From contig NC_064214.1 of NCBI RefSeq assembly GCF_023101765.2, positions 7,012,001 to 7,076,000 on the forward strand: 64,000 nucleotides of DNA. Direction: 5' to 3'. The translations under genes and the position numbers were made by a program. The notes beneath the pieces are model-generated. The model did not search any database, was not told the origin of the DNA, and saw only the letters and a list, made by a program, of their open reading frames with translations. Shown piece after piece: positions 11,028 to 23,391 of the stretch. The first letter of the stretch is position 1; each line of letters begins with the position of its first letter. The stretch is from Spodoptera frugiperda (Eukaryota; Arthropoda; Insecta; Lepidoptera; Noctuidae).

Positions 11028-12518
11028 ATCTTTGATAAAACAATAACTTTAACATAAATCCACAAATACTTTACGACAAAATTAGCAACGCTCCCAAACA
11101 TTATTTTTATGTTATCCACTCAAAAATAGAATAGAAATTAGGAGTATTTTCCTCTTGAAATGAAAACAGAAATCTAATATTTATTTTCAAAATAATGAAG
11201 CCAATGAATGACGTGATTTAAAACAACATGGCGGACCATCTTGTCCTCGTTTGCCGGTCCATAATGAAGCTGGAGAACACGATCATTATAGTAGAGACAC
11301 TTGAACATCTGCACTGCATAATTGCACGTCACGCAGTCTTCGCAGGACTGAGACAATATTATAATACCATGTCCTGCATTTTAAACTGCATTAATTAGTA
11401 TGCAAGGCACTACTTTCTAGTTGGAAGGCGAAGTAATGAAGTTTAGTTGATCACTTGATTTAGAAACTTTGCGAGAAGGATTTTTAGATTTATTTTACAG
11501 GTAATGTGGACTTTAGAGCAAGGTAATGATGGGAAATCAATGACGTACTTACGTTTAAAGACATTAGGACAAAATTTACGTGTAAGGTACGGACGTTGAG
11601 ACTAGTTTTGACGTATTAAACTCATCATTGGAAACGAAAAGGGGGATCATCGTGGATCGTAGCTAGCATAGTAGAAGGAGCGTGTAGCAACCCTGCCAGG
11701 ATCTCGGGGCGCATAAGATATACATGTTATATTATTAAATTTGGTTACTTAGCTGTGGTTTAAAATTTACGGCCGTATCGAAACTCGTTACAACAAACAA
11801 ATTTATTGGTCATCTGCTCTCTGCGTAAAATATATTGAAGACTTTTCGGCTCAACTTATAAGACCAGCATCACGCGGCCCCTGTTTAAAGAGATCCTTAT
11901 TTAAGATACATTCTCTGGCTAAATATTTATAGAATGTTGCTCTCTATAAATTTAAAACGATATTGAATAAATTAACTTTAAGATTTACACCAAAATGAAT
12001 TTGGATTTTATTTACTTCTTACAAAAGAGATTTTGAGACTCCGCCCACGCTCACAAATAGGTATTATATTCATATTTTTTTCGTAAATTGTTATTAAATA
12101 TTTTGATGATATTCAAAGTTTAATGTCAAATTATAGTATCTCCATTATTAGTTTTTGAAGCGATTGACACTAAACAGTACGCTTACGACCTTTAGAACAA
12201 ACAGATAATTTTAAACGTAATGATGTTATTTTTAAACTGAAACTTAACACCAATAGTCATCCACAGTTACTACAATATCATTTCTATAAACTCCAACACA
12301 TTGTCTTTGACAAGTCTTTGTACACTAAACTGTGACCTTTTGTTCTAAAACTATACAAAATTAATATTTTCTCTATTTTCAGTCGTCGAAGCAAATATTT
12401 TACTAAAGGTACTGTTAAATATAGAACTAGTTTTAAACTCCTCTCATCATAAATAGTCAACCAATACAATGTATGGGGTTCCTTAAACATCTTAACGTAG
12501 TGTTATATGTATGTGTTA
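11028..12518. other. Gene-free stretch
   Basis: AT-rich. Short frames on minus (60 codons at 11174-11356; 68 codons at 12284-12490) have no recognisable features. No repeat identified. Confidence 0.5.
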
Positions 12519-12639
12519 TCTAGTCATCTCCGAAATCGTTGGACCGATTTTGACGGGACTTTTATTGATAGGTACCTAATGTACTAAGGAAGTACTAAGT
12601 TTTAAGAAACCTAATTCTGTCAGAAAGGCAACAGCTAGT
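12519..12639 (+). mobile_element. CTAG-ended dispersed repeat, short copy
   Basis: Contains 'GTTGGACCGATTTTGACGGG' and ends 'GGCAACAGCTAGT', matching the tail at 10633. Upstream family sequence is missing, so the copy is truncated. Confidence 0.55.
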
Positions 12640-14940
12640 GCCATCTTCATTCTCTTCATCATGCCTTTGTCCCATGTGTCACAACATCATACTTACATTT
12701 TTTTAGTTTTCATAGCATTTATACAAGCACCCTGGTCTCACACCGGTTTTTAAAAGTACTCAACATTTAACTTTTTCTTCCAATAATATATTTCTATAAG
12801 GACCTATAAGGACCACACAACATTATCCCCTAATCTTCACATACAAGGAAATAGTAACTACTCGAAGATCGGATGAGCTCAGTAAGTAGAGAGAAGGCTG
12901 CTATCAGCTCCACAATAATTAGTTTCCCCGAAGCAGGATGTGGAATAATAAATGATGCAAATTGTAAGGATTTATCGGCCCCCGTATTTGTTAATAGCTA
13001 TAAATTAATTAGTTGGAGTTATCCTGGCGAGCCGCCGCGCCGGATTGATAATAATTAGTTCGTGAGCCCAACCTGGGGGACCCTTACAGGCGCAGATTAC
13101 CTGTTTGTGTTTTATAGTCGATTGTGTAAGCTTTTCATACCTGATCATTTTATGTGTGGACCAATTTGCACGTAATAAATAACTATTATATTACTATATT
13201 CCTGTTTTATGTAAGGTGCGGACGTTGCATGAGAAACTGAGCTAAAAGCTAGGATAAGCTACATCCTATACTAGCTACCTACAACTGTTTAGCAGAAAAT
13301 CTCACCTACAACAAACATTTGCATTGCATAGTATGAACTTTTTCTGGTTTAACTTACTTTTCCAAACACCACGCGGCAAAAAGGGGTAGGTTTCCATTCA
13401 CCGGCGAACCCCATTTATTAAAGAAACTCGAGACTCCACAACACCCTTAAACTCGGAGAATCTTCATAAAATCGCTCCCTCGCCTCGTGTCGAACAAAAA
13501 CACTCCATACAAAGATCAAAGTCAGTCCTCGAACTATGACAGTTATAAAAAGTCGGGAAAAAAGTCGGGCTTGGCTAGTTGGTAAGTTGAGTGATATTTC
13601 AAAGCCAGCCCGACTGCCGGGGACGTTTAACACGACTCCTGGCCAAGCCAAGTTTATTTTAAAGTTCGCCATTGTAATTCTGAACCGGTTCCCCCTGGTT
13701 TGAACTAGTTCCGAGACAGTACAGTGATTATGGTTAGTTTATTTGCATTGTCAGTATAATTATGTGGTTAAATTGTGGGCACAGCAAGAGAAGACGGGCT
13801 CGAACACTAGCCGACTAATGCACTAGGTAATTAAATGAAACAAAATGTTTGTTTCAGAACAAACTGTTCAAGTGTTTCAATTTACGTTTGTCTACAAAAT
13901 TAATTAAAATTGAACGGAGTCGCCCAAGTTTTTACTCTACATAATTTATTTCGAATTAGTTACAGTATCATGAAAATTTTACAAGAGTAATTTAAATTCT
14001 TTCTTTAAATATTTATTGGCTCGCTTTGAGCAGCAGCCGAGTTATTACGGAGGCGAAACAGTTTCGCAACAAAGGGTACACTTGACCAAGTCATTCATTT
14101 AGAAAACAGTTTAAATCGCCAAGCAGCAAGCCCTCGCCTCATACATTACAGCTTACGGAAGGGTTTTTATGAGCAATCTACTCGCCTGTTATCTTGTAGT
14201 GTAAACAGTTGATTAACCCCCTCGGGACTCGCTTAAACGCCCCCTACGCTCATACGACATAATGGCAGATTTTAGTCTACTACATTCTTCACTGAAAATG
14301 CGGCTCTGTCTTTCAGCGTTTAGGGTAGCTTTTCCATTGTTTTATGTGGGTAAGGTATCGTTTCTTCCAGCACTAAGATAATGCTGTTCCGTTGGTCCAG
14401 TTCATTTGTCAACGAGATTAGGATGTGTCCAGATGAGTTAGTGAAGTAAGCTGAATATAGCCTCTTGTTGTGGAGCACCGTCTTTACTGTAACTGGCTAT
14501 GGATGTGGGGCTCCGAGATAAGGTAAGTCACTCGACTTGATGTCGTACACAAACACTGCATTAGGACTTTGTGGGATGAACAGTTGGTACAAAGAAAGAG
14601 TTAAGTAATTAGCAGGAAAATGTTTAACGATTCTCTTTTAGATAGGAATTAAATTAGGGATATTTCGTATTTTTGGCTTAATATAACTTTGAAGGAAGAC
14701 TATTTCTGTAACCAACCATATAACTTTTTATTTAACCACAATTTAAGAAATGAAATATGTAAATTCTCCTTCTACTTAAAAAGATTACGTAATTATCTCA
14801 CGAACCAATCTTTCGACAGCATCACCATAACTTCATAACGTATTGGAAAATTTCTAAATATGCAACAAAGATAAAAAATAAACACCACAAAGGCCATGAA
14901 GCCTATCCCTTTAGTGATTACATGCGTGATATAGCACCTA
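12640..14940. other. Gene-free stretch
   Basis: No gene supported. Frames of 61 codons (12873-13058, plus) and 84 codons (13418-13672, minus) are unremarkable. Sequence looks largely unique. Confidence 0.5.
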
Positions 14941-15122
14941 CTTACGTTCCAGAAGCGTGACGTTGTTTCCGAAGGCTGCTCGCAGGCCGCGCGGCGCCTG
15001 TGCAAGTACAGACACCGTTCAAAGTTCAGCTGTCTTAAAGGGAATATCGCCAGCGGCGTATGATCCATCGCCTGATAATGAGAATTGGGTTTCTGGGTCA
15101 CATCCAGGGCCGCTGGAATCAC
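14941..15122. other. GC-rich exon-like island (strand and frame unresolved)
   Basis: Much more GC-rich than its surroundings. On minus, a strong donor-like AAC|GTAAGT occurs at about 14943. Two minus frames read toward it: one open from 15122 through ...TTSRFWN, the other ...RAAFGNNVTLLE after an internal stop. On plus, a frame is open across 14957-15178. No frame gives a recognisable domain and no convincing polypyrimidine acceptor is seen. Could be a small exon, a first exon or a conserved element. Confidence 0.2.
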
Positions 15123-15234
15123 TTACTGCTTATCCACGCTACTTTTTGCAAGTCATTGTACTTTGTTGCCCTGCTTGAAATTGCTTTATGAAAATATCCG
15201 ATATAGCTATGACTAATGCACGTCAGTAAGTTTG

Positions 15235-15532
15235 GTTTTTTTATGGTATATGCTGGTAAACGAGTAAACCTGATGGTAAGCAATCGCCTCTGCCCATAGA
15301 CACCCGAAACACCAGAGGCGTTATGTGCGTTGCCGGCCTTTTGAGGGTTAAAGATTTAACGGTTGTTGAGGAATCAGGGATTGGGGCGATAAAGAAGGGG
15401 GTAATTGGACCTCCGGTAACCTTACACAACGAAACACAACGCAAGCGTTGTTTCACGTCGGTTTTCCGTGAGGCCGTGGTATCACTCCGGTCGAGCCGGC
15501 CCATTCGTAAAGAAGCATGGCTCTTCCACCCC
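15235..15532 (-). mobile_element. Poly-A-tailed retroelement 3' end (minus strand)
   Basis: A T run at 15235-15242 is the poly(A) tail on the minus strand. Next to it are the lepidopteran blocks 'GATGGTAAGCAATCGCC', 'CACCCGAAACACCAGAGGCG', 'TTGCCGGCCTTTTGAGG' and 'GTAATTGGACCTCCGGTAAC'. The same blocks occur in reverse orientation at 54536-54727. The distal part (GTTGTTTCACGTCGGTTTTC, GTGGTATCACTCCGG) extends further than in the second copy. A LINE 3' end or a SINE using one; the two cannot be separated here. Frames across it are remnants only. Confidence 0.7.
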
Positions 15533-17144
15533 TATATTAGGTATTTTAATTAGATTATTCAAACATTAATGCTAACACTGGACACAAAAGACAAATGAAT
15601 TAGATTAAGCATTATCTATACAAATCTTATCTCACATTAATTATGCCTTTGTCTGCCAGGTCAAGTAACAAGGATGCATTGTACAGTTGCCGCGGCTAAG
15701 GTGAACCTATTGAGTTCAGGTATCAATTGCTTGAAACCTAACAATAGGGTTTAATCGTATCTGATTATCACTAATTAGTAGAAATACAATAGTACTCACA
15801 ATTAATTGGCGTCTGTTTTCATATAAAACGTACAGTCATATGAGACAAATCATTATTTTTATTAAATATCCGAACAAAATTGTAGTGAAATGTTTTATAA
15901 AGTGAAATTATTCCGGTTTTTGTGAGCCGTCCATATTTACATATTGCCGGCGCGGACCGCTGTTGCGTAAATTGCTGGATTTTACTATTTTTTTATTTAT
16001 TTTTTCTTTTGTTACCCTACTGTTGCTCGCGTCAATTAAATTAATTGAATTGTTGCTTGTTACAAAGTAATTGTTTGTAAAATGTTCTTAATTAAATGGT
16101 CTTTAAACTTTACGCAATGTTTTAGGTGTTCATATGTGTTAAGTATCTTGTGTGACTTGTAAATAAATTAAAATGTAATCCACATGAATGATGTATGTAA
16201 CAATTTTAATCTTTCATATAAAATCAATTCGAAATGAAGATACAATCGCAAACGTATCTAAGAACCATCGTATACTCGTACCGTACCAACAAACCGTAAG
16301 TGCCAATCCATACGGCATCTTCCACAGAAAATATTTTAAAAAGTATTACATTTCAGGTCGTATCCGGCATAAATATCGGCGTGCACGTCTCACAATATTG
16401 TATGATACATACAATGTGTCAGATTCCGGTCTGCTCGGTCTCAAAATCAAATTTTTATGAGCCGTGAAATAACCCTGCCTTGAAGCTCGTAATGCCTTTC
16501 GATGCAAATATATCGTATATGTATACTTTATGTACATGTTTTGTGGGTGCCGTTGGTGTATCAAATGGTTTTTGCGTCGTAAACCAATTTCTGGATAGGT
16601 TAGCGAATTGAAGGGTTTATGTTCTGCCACGGGATAGAATGCCTTTTATGTCGTGTTCTCCCTTAAATAACATTTCGGTTTAGCTATTACCCAGACTGGG
16701 TTTATAAATATTTCATGGTGGTTTGTGGGGCACTGCTTCATTAAAATGTATTATTGTTCTCGTTTATTGTTGACACTTTCAATTTTATTTTAGTTTTTCT
16801 TTGTTTTATAATTTGATTAATGTAATTGGTGTTAGTGTAACGACTAATTTCAAAACACATGTTGTATGGAGCTTATGTCAAAATTGTATCTCTAGTAAGC
16901 AAATCTACCAATAGATAGGTTATTGAAATTGGCCGTTAGTCAATAAACTTAATAAACAACCAACAAATATAAGTATTGAGGTTGAGTATCTATTTCAAAA
17001 TGTCTAATTTAAGCTTTTGTCCGCGATTACTATTTGGGTCAATAACGGAGTATAATTTAATTAAGTGGTAAACGCCCACTCGTCAATACTCGTCAATTAC
17101 TCAATAATCGTAAAAAGTTGATAATAACTTTTGTTAGTATACAA
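15533..17144. other. Gene-free stretch
   Basis: AT-rich. A small perfect hairpin (ATTGTATG-ATA-CATACAAT) lies at 16397-16415 within a modestly GC-richer segment at 16350-16480. Overlapping frames on both strands at 16188-16630 have no recognisable features. Confidence 0.5.
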
Positions 17145-17413
17145 TAGGGATGAATTTTTATTTTTATATTCGTTTTGTGGATTATTTTAAAATATTTGAC
17201 ACGAATTTTTTATTTTCTCACGCAAGCAAATACTTTCAAAGATATATCGATTTGAAATATCGCGTGACGTCATTTCGGGGCGCATTTTATATGTAGATAC
17301 GACGTATTAATTTCATCCCCTCCTAAACTTTGATTCGTTTTACATTTATTATTTCATTACCTAATTGACGGACTAAATAGATTTTTAATTTTCATACCCC
17401 GTCATCATCCCTA
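17145..17413 (-). mobile_element. MITE family 1, copy B
   Basis: Bounded by a perfect 9-bp inverted terminal repeat, TAGGGATGA (17145-17153) and TCATCCCTA (17405-17413). Its reverse complement aligns along copy A at 393-636, including 'TGACGTCACGCGATATTTC'. About 269 bp, no coding capacity, so a non-autonomous DNA transposon. This copy preserves the termini better than copy A. Confidence 0.75.
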
Positions 17414-18580
17414 TTTAGTAGTTAAAGACCAAAGTGTCAACATACATATACCTCTGTAAATGTAGAGAATAATGAGATAACAACTGATAAAGACGGATGG
17501 GGGGCGGCAGCCTCCCGGCAGCATCCCTCGCTGATAGCAAATAAATTAGGATAATGGCAGGAGGATGACGATTTTTCCTCCAATAACAAATGTACGAAGA
17601 CGTTATTCACGGACCAAATGAGAAACAAAGCGGAAAACGCAAAAATCTTGGCGCGAAATCCACATTATAAATTCCCACATAAATAAGTAAATGGTCCAAA
17701 AACTCCTGTTCATTTTCATCCGCTGTTATTTTATTCACTTTTTCCGTAAATAAAACGCGTAATATCGTGATTAATCGCTCGTTATAATTTATTATCAGCC
17801 ATTGAATCATTTATTTGGTGTAAATGTTATATTTTTGTGTACAATTCCAAATTGTTAACGCCGACGATTTAAGTGTCGAGGTTAATCATTGCAAGTGGAA
17901 TTATTTAGAATTTTATTTCACAGCGGTGTTTTTCTTCCATTTCAAAGACAAATTGTCGCGTGTGTCGACAGGGAAGAGGTACGTCGCGGAACAACGCACG
18001 GCCTACTACGTACGAGTATGTTTAATACAAGGTTCAAATAGAATTTAATCGTGCTCGAAGTCTTCCCTCAGTCCTCACAGTGCTCGTTTGTTTACGTTCC
18101 TCCTCTGGCAAAGAGCGCGGCTCCAGGAGGTGAAGAGCAAACATTTCAATTTTTACGACTTTCCCCATTTGATTTTAGGGGGAGGGAACATTTTGTTCGC
18201 TTTGTTTTTTCTTATCCTGCGAAGAATTAAATTACGACGTGTCTTTAGGGGAATTATTTGCTTTCCTTATGGAGCAAAGAGTCGGTTGATTCGAATCTTT
18301 CATGCCGAGGACCGAGATAACCGCGTCCTACATCTCAAGTACCAATTCTCTAAGCGACTATTGTGTATTGAAAGGCTCCTCTTTACTGATATCCAAGTGA
18401 AGTTATTTTTATCTATTAAAAAGCTTCGCAATCCTTTTCACAAAACAATATAAGTACTTTTATATGTTAGCAGTAATACTCGTATTCTTTAAACAATAAA
18501 ATCAAATTGAATTTGTAGTACAAGGAGTTTAGCAAACATTTTAAGGCTGACAGACAGAAATGATTATGTTTAAATACAAC
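17414..18580. other. Gene-free stretch with GC-richer patch
   Basis: A patch at 17490-17540 carries 'GGGGGCGGCAGCCTCC', resembling part of element D copy 1. A 121-codon frame at 18088-18453 opens with TTG rather than ATG and has no domain I recognise, so I do not call it a gene. Confidence 0.45.
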
Positions 18581-18695
18581 AGCTGGGCAACTGGGTACCG
18601 CGCAACGTACCGCGGGTTTGATTCCTGCACGGAACTACTCTATGTGTGATCCAGAAATTGTTGTTCCGGGTCTGGTTTACCATTTAGGCTTATTA
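18581..18695 (+). mobile_element. tRNA-derived SINE (family 2), truncated
   Basis: Contains 'GCTGGGCAACTGG', a B-box-like 'GGTTTGATTCC', 'TGTGTGATCCA' and 'TTGTTCCGGGTCTGG', matching the fuller copy at 23184-23391. The 3' part is lost after 'GGTTTACC'. Confidence 0.75.
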
Positions 18696-20310
18696 AAGTA
18701 AAACATAATGCACCACTTTACACATGATAACGCAATAAGTATCTTATGAACATTACATTAAAATAAGTTTTCCAATGAAAATACTTTAAAACAAGTGTAA
18801 AGCTTAAAAGATGCTTACGTAAGAGTAGTTGTGCTGATGCGGTGTAGATGGGAACAGAGGAAACTAATAGACTGACCATTATTGGGCCGGTAATGAGCCC
18901 CGCCTAATTACCGGCGCCGAATAAACGCTCCGAGCAGAATGGCGGAGCTTTATAATTATTGCCGGCTACTGTATCGCTGTACATCTCTTTATTGCAGCTT
19001 TTTGTAAACTACTACAAGTTAGTTTTGTTTATTAACTACCATTATTGTTGTAATTCATTTGCATATTTAGAATATTTTGTTGCAAACACAAACCCAACTC
19101 GTACGATGAGTTACGATTCAACAAAAAAAGAACCAAAGATGTGACAAAGGCAACAAATTAAGTACAAAGTGAGTGCAATACGCGAACAATATATTCACCC
19201 CTCTATGTAATCATGCAGATATTCTATTTCTGTCCCAAACTAAATGTAAATGGCTAAATAACGGGCGGGTCTGGCCGTGGCTGGGCTGGTGGCAGACATT
19301 ATAAAACATCGCGACTGAACCTTTCACGGTCCGGCACATCGATAATATTGAATCAGTTGACTCTATTAACAATGCAAATAGTGTAAGCGAGTGCCAGCAG
19401 CTAGCTTCGTAAATGCACCGAGTTGTACAACTTACTTAACGCCCACAACCAAGCTATGCGATTCTAAACTTTATTTTAATGGCACAAGGCGCAAACGAAT
19501 GCATTAAAAAGTTGGCAAGTTTATCCGACATTGTTTGCAAATCCAAACTTATGCAGAAACGGGAGTGTTTACAAGGATCGTTTGTTACAGTTTAATGCTT
19601 GTTGTTTAGACTGTCTTCGGATTTTATTCGCAGATAGTATTTTGTATCGGTTCGTTTGAGGCTCGGTTCCGGTCGCAGACTGCACAGACTGCACCGGCTG
19701 CAGGCTGCAGGCTGCTTGCACTCGTACATAAATACACACGTACGTACATTACCATGTGGAGATATCGATTGTCGATAGTTTAGAGGATACGCTACATAGA
19801 GTTTATGCTGCTACTAGAGCACTGTGTTCTCGTAAAACTATGCAACTTGAGTGCAATTCTGTAATTCGTTCTACCAACATTGTATAAACCGAAATCAATA
19901 ATGCCAACACTCGGCAACTATCCACACCCACACAACTACAAACTCCATTTAGCTCCAATGCAGCCAATATAACGGCTAAACCAGATTTATACACAACGAG
20001 GGTAGAAGGAAATATTTACGACACAGGAGAATTTGCATCGATACTGCTAATGCCGGGTATCGCAGTGTCAAATTATTTGTGGATTATGGCCGGAATATAG
20101 CCGCTGATAGCGAAATAGCGGAAAATATTGATCTGCTACGTGACTCTATAGCCTCATCCTGACTGTAGATAAAAAAGCTATGATGTTCGATTCAAACTTA
20201 ACGTTAGATTAAGTCTTTGACTGCCAATAAAAAACTGTTGAAGGCAAATCCTCCGCTAACGTCGGTCACCGGTGACCATCACGGCGTTCAATGTGTTAAG
20301 TACAGTACCC
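18696..20310. other. Gene-free stretch with inverted repeat and short tandem
   Basis: A perfect 9-bp inverted pair GCCGGTAAT / ATTACCGGC lies at 18886-18894 and 18907-18915, in a GC-richer patch followed by TTTATAATTATT. A GCTGCAG tandem (about 2.5 units) lies at 19697-19714. No gene supported. Confidence 0.5.
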
Positions 20311-20432
20311 TTAGTACGAGTTTGTTATATGCGTTCGGCACTCTGATTGGTCGGTGCGAATGAACCAACCAATCAGAGGGCCGAACGCGCTCTCATTTTG
20401 TTTTCGTTCAACGTAAAGCAAACTCATACTAA
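20311..20432. mobile_element. Hairpin MITE with CCAAT boxes, ~122 bp
   Basis: Terminal inverted repeat TTAGTACGAGTTTG (left) against TTAGTATGAGTTTGC (reverse complement of the right). Inside is a second long inverted pair at 20331-20351 and 20368-20388, GCGTTCGGC.CTCTGATTGGT against ACCAATCAGAG..CCGAACGC. It could form an extended hairpin. The left side is shorter than the right, so an internal deletion is likely. Target duplication not identified. Confidence 0.7.
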
Positions 20433-20791
20433 GTGAACAGAACAATGATGTAACCTCCTCAGCATTAATAACCTGAGTTACGTACAATCGTTGTTAATTT
20501 AAATTTCCGTGTTGTATACGAAACGTTAAAGACAAATCCATATGTATTGTTTATGTCTAGACTCCATGTATCTACTGATATTCTGTGAACTCCTAATGTG
20601 GATGACCAATACATGCATCATATTTATATGTACTAAACAGACTATGAACTTAGTACTCCATACATTAGGTGCGAAATATAGAGAACAACAAATTGTGCAG
20701 CGCGATACCGCGCCGACTAAAATAGCGTCAAATTATTATCTGCGGCTTATGCACGAAATATTAGCGCGCCCTGATCTGTGCAGGCTTATAT

Positions 20792-20806
20792 GGGGGGGGG
20801 GGGGGG
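20792..20806 (+). repeat. poly(G) tract, 15 bp
   Basis: Fifteen G followed by AGGG, in otherwise AT-rich sequence. It interrupts the 126-codon frame at 20542-20922 and argues that this frame is accidental. Confidence 0.85.
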
Positions 20807-23183
20807 AGGGTTGGTTATACGATTCAATTATACTGCTATGGACAGTAGCAGTAGTCACTGTGTATGCGAGGAATGTTTACTTTAGTAAGTTCAACATCAT
20901 TAAAGCACGCGGCAAATATTAATCCCTCCCCTACAAATAAGTAAGGCTGCCGTTAAAACTGTCAACAATTTAATTTAATTGCTCGACACTCGGTACACAA
21001 TTGGGTTCGTGATTAATTTCAATAACGACGTCTTCGCAGCTAATCCTTTCGCTTCCACAATTCATAATATTGTATCTATGTACTGAGCAGCCAATTAATG
21101 TACTGAGCGGTAAAGTTGGATCATGATCTTGAAAATTACGAATATTAAAACAAAAACTCAAGTAATCTGTGTTGAGCAACATTGACATTGTTTGCACGAA
21201 GTTGCTTGTAATTGTGCAAAAATTTCTCTCGCAGCCTTCGACAAGGACGCTGTCGCGGCCTGAGTAAGTTCTCTTGTTAAATAATATAATGGTGAGCACT
21301 TTGTGGTCGGAATACCTATTAGCAAGGTTTTAATTTTAAAAGATTAGCGTCGTTCGCGTAACGGGTTTATGATGTAGGTCTGTGGGATAGAAAGGTCACA
21401 TTTGTGTAGGGTTAATGATATTTATTATAAAAAATAAATACAAAATATGTTTTGGATAAGTGTTAAAACTATGTACATACATCTACATGTATATAATATT
21501 CGTGTCGATAAATTGGAACAAACATTTGGAATCAAAAAGTTATCATTTCGTTTCAGATAGAACTGCTATTACTAGCTTTGACGTAGCTATCGTTTCCACT
21601 ATTTTTGAAATAGTTCTCTTCAAAGCTGCTACAGATTGGCAATACACGTAAAATAAACGTAGAGACCAGCAAACACTCTGTAGCCGCTACTTCACACGAG
21701 ATATAAAAATATTTCAACTATCAAACATTTATGTGCAGAAGTGGCCATATTTGTCAAATATTTTAAAGTGAACCGTTCAAACATGTTAGTGCTTAGCTTC
21801 AACATTAATTCCTTTACATTCCAACTGCACAGTGTATATGACTCAGTGAGTCGGCAATAAATCGATGGAGTTTCGTTTAATGCCCAACTTCGAAGCGACA
21901 CTCATATATTTCGCTCACGTATTTATCAATAACAAAGGTCTAGAATTAAATTCGTAGGTTACGCAATTCCAGAATACTTTCAAGAGCAATAAAAAGACCT
22001 CTAACCCAACGCAGGGTCCGTATCCATCCCTCCCAGACTGTAGCCTCACAATACCACTCCGCATATGAATTGAACCACAAAATTTAAGCGCCCGATATCT
22101 CAGAATGCCTTTTAAAGAGTCACTCTAGCCAAACCATCCGCTTTAAGTGCATTCTTTTGTCAAAATTGCTTTTAAAATCTTTTTAGAGAAATTACTTGAG
22201 GAGCGCAGCGGTGCGGAAAATTTGAAAATACTACGCTCATATTGTTCGTCACGAGACCCGGCGCCACTCGACTTTTGTTAAACTTAAATATTATATTTGT
22301 TTCGTAACTAAGTTCCATAAAAAGAAACGAAAATATTCCGACTAAAGCTCACGTGATATTGTTTTTTATTTTAGTTTTGCCGTAAAGTTCATAAATGTTA
22401 GTCCCGAGCGGATTAAACATTTGTTTTGTCAACATACAGCTATTTGTCAGTCTGTATGTTTATACAAAACCACTATGTAGAGAATTTAGTAGCGAACAAA
22501 GTTTCATTTCACAGAAAAAGGCAGAAAGAACAAATTATGAACTAACAAAATTATACAACGAAGGTAAACACATAAATTAATTTTCGGAATCCACTTTGTT
22601 ATTTACTCGAGTGTATTAAACTAAACCATTTCTACACAGTTAGCCACAGTTAGTCCATTCCGTCTGTAGTTTGTTACAGAATAAAATAATAACCACAAGT
22701 AATTTCAAAACCTGAAACAAATCGCATCACAGCCCTCTTCAATCAATCACGACATTACATTGTAGTGATTAGCCTCCAACAGGCGCATTACATCCATAAC
22801 AAAGCACTCGGAGCTAATTTTCTGTAACATTCGCCCATCCTCGGGGAAATCAAGAGCTCACATTACATAACGCGGTACCTATCAACACGCACAACATAAT
22901 GTAATTTGATTTCCTTATTAGCCTCATTAGTTTACGCGAACCAATACTACTTACTTATGTTCTTAACGATCAAGTAATCTGTGTTTAGTTGCTTTTGTTC
23001 ACGATATCTCTGTGTTTGTTATCTATATGGCACATTTATGTATTTTAAGTGTGTATTACGCGTTAACACCTTCCCACCTGATATGTTATGATGTAACATG
23101 ATGTAAGTCTATTACCATAGTTCTTTCGGGCACTGTAAGGTCTGGCCTTATGCTTTTTTGAGAACCCCTATAATAGCGTTAAT
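20807..23183. other. Gene-free stretch
   Basis: A 109-codon frame on minus (20970-21299) lacks an initiating ATG at its head and has no domain I recognise. Otherwise AT-rich with no repeat identified. Confidence 0.45.
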
Positions 23184-23391
23184 CGGTGGCTGGGCAACTG
23201 GCTACCGTGCAACGTGTAGCGGGTTCGATTCCCGCACGAAGCAACTCTTTGTGTGATCCACAAATTGTTGTTTCGGGTCTGGGTGCCATATGCATGTGAA
23301 ATTGTATGTTTGTAAATCCACCCACGACACAGAAGAAAATCCTAGTGTCCCCATACTAGGATTTACTTTACGTCAAAGATAAAAAAAGAAT
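23184..23391 (+). mobile_element. tRNA-derived SINE (family 2), near full length
   Basis: The tRNA-like head has 'GGCTGGGCAACTGGCTACC' and a consensus Pol III B box GGTTCGATTCC at 23222-23232. The body has 'TGTGTGATCCACAAATTG', 'GTTTCGGGTCTGGGTG' and 'CACCCACGACACAG', and the copy ends near an A-rich run. Related copies are at 18581 (truncated) and 41978 (minus). Confidence 0.8.

Noticed and set aside
14793..15122. 109-codon minus frame as a gene
   Set aside because: Its distal half is AT-rich intron-like sequence beyond a GTAAGT donor. Only the GC-rich part is kept, as an island.
15323..15553. 76-87 codon frames across 15241-15553
   Set aside because: Lie within the poly-A-tailed retroelement; remnants or incidental frames.
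16397..16415. microRNA precursor hairpin
   Set aside because: Stem of only 8 bp; far too short for a pre-miRNA. I saw no known insect miRNA sequence in the window.
18088..18453. 121-codon frame
   Set aside because: Opens with TTG, not ATG; no splice-bounded structure or known domain.
20542..20922. Longest ATG frame, 126 codons
   Set aside because: Runs through a G15 tract, has no domain or homologous pattern I recognise, and a frame of this length is expected by chance in 64 kb on six frames.
20970..21299. 109-codon cysteine-containing frame on minus
   Set aside because: No initiating ATG at its head; another minus frame beginning after an acceptor-like site looks equally protein-like, so appearance is not evidence.
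23222..23232. True tRNA gene at the B box
   Set aside because: No cloverleaf with acceptor stem; the sequence continues into a SINE body repeated elsewhere.
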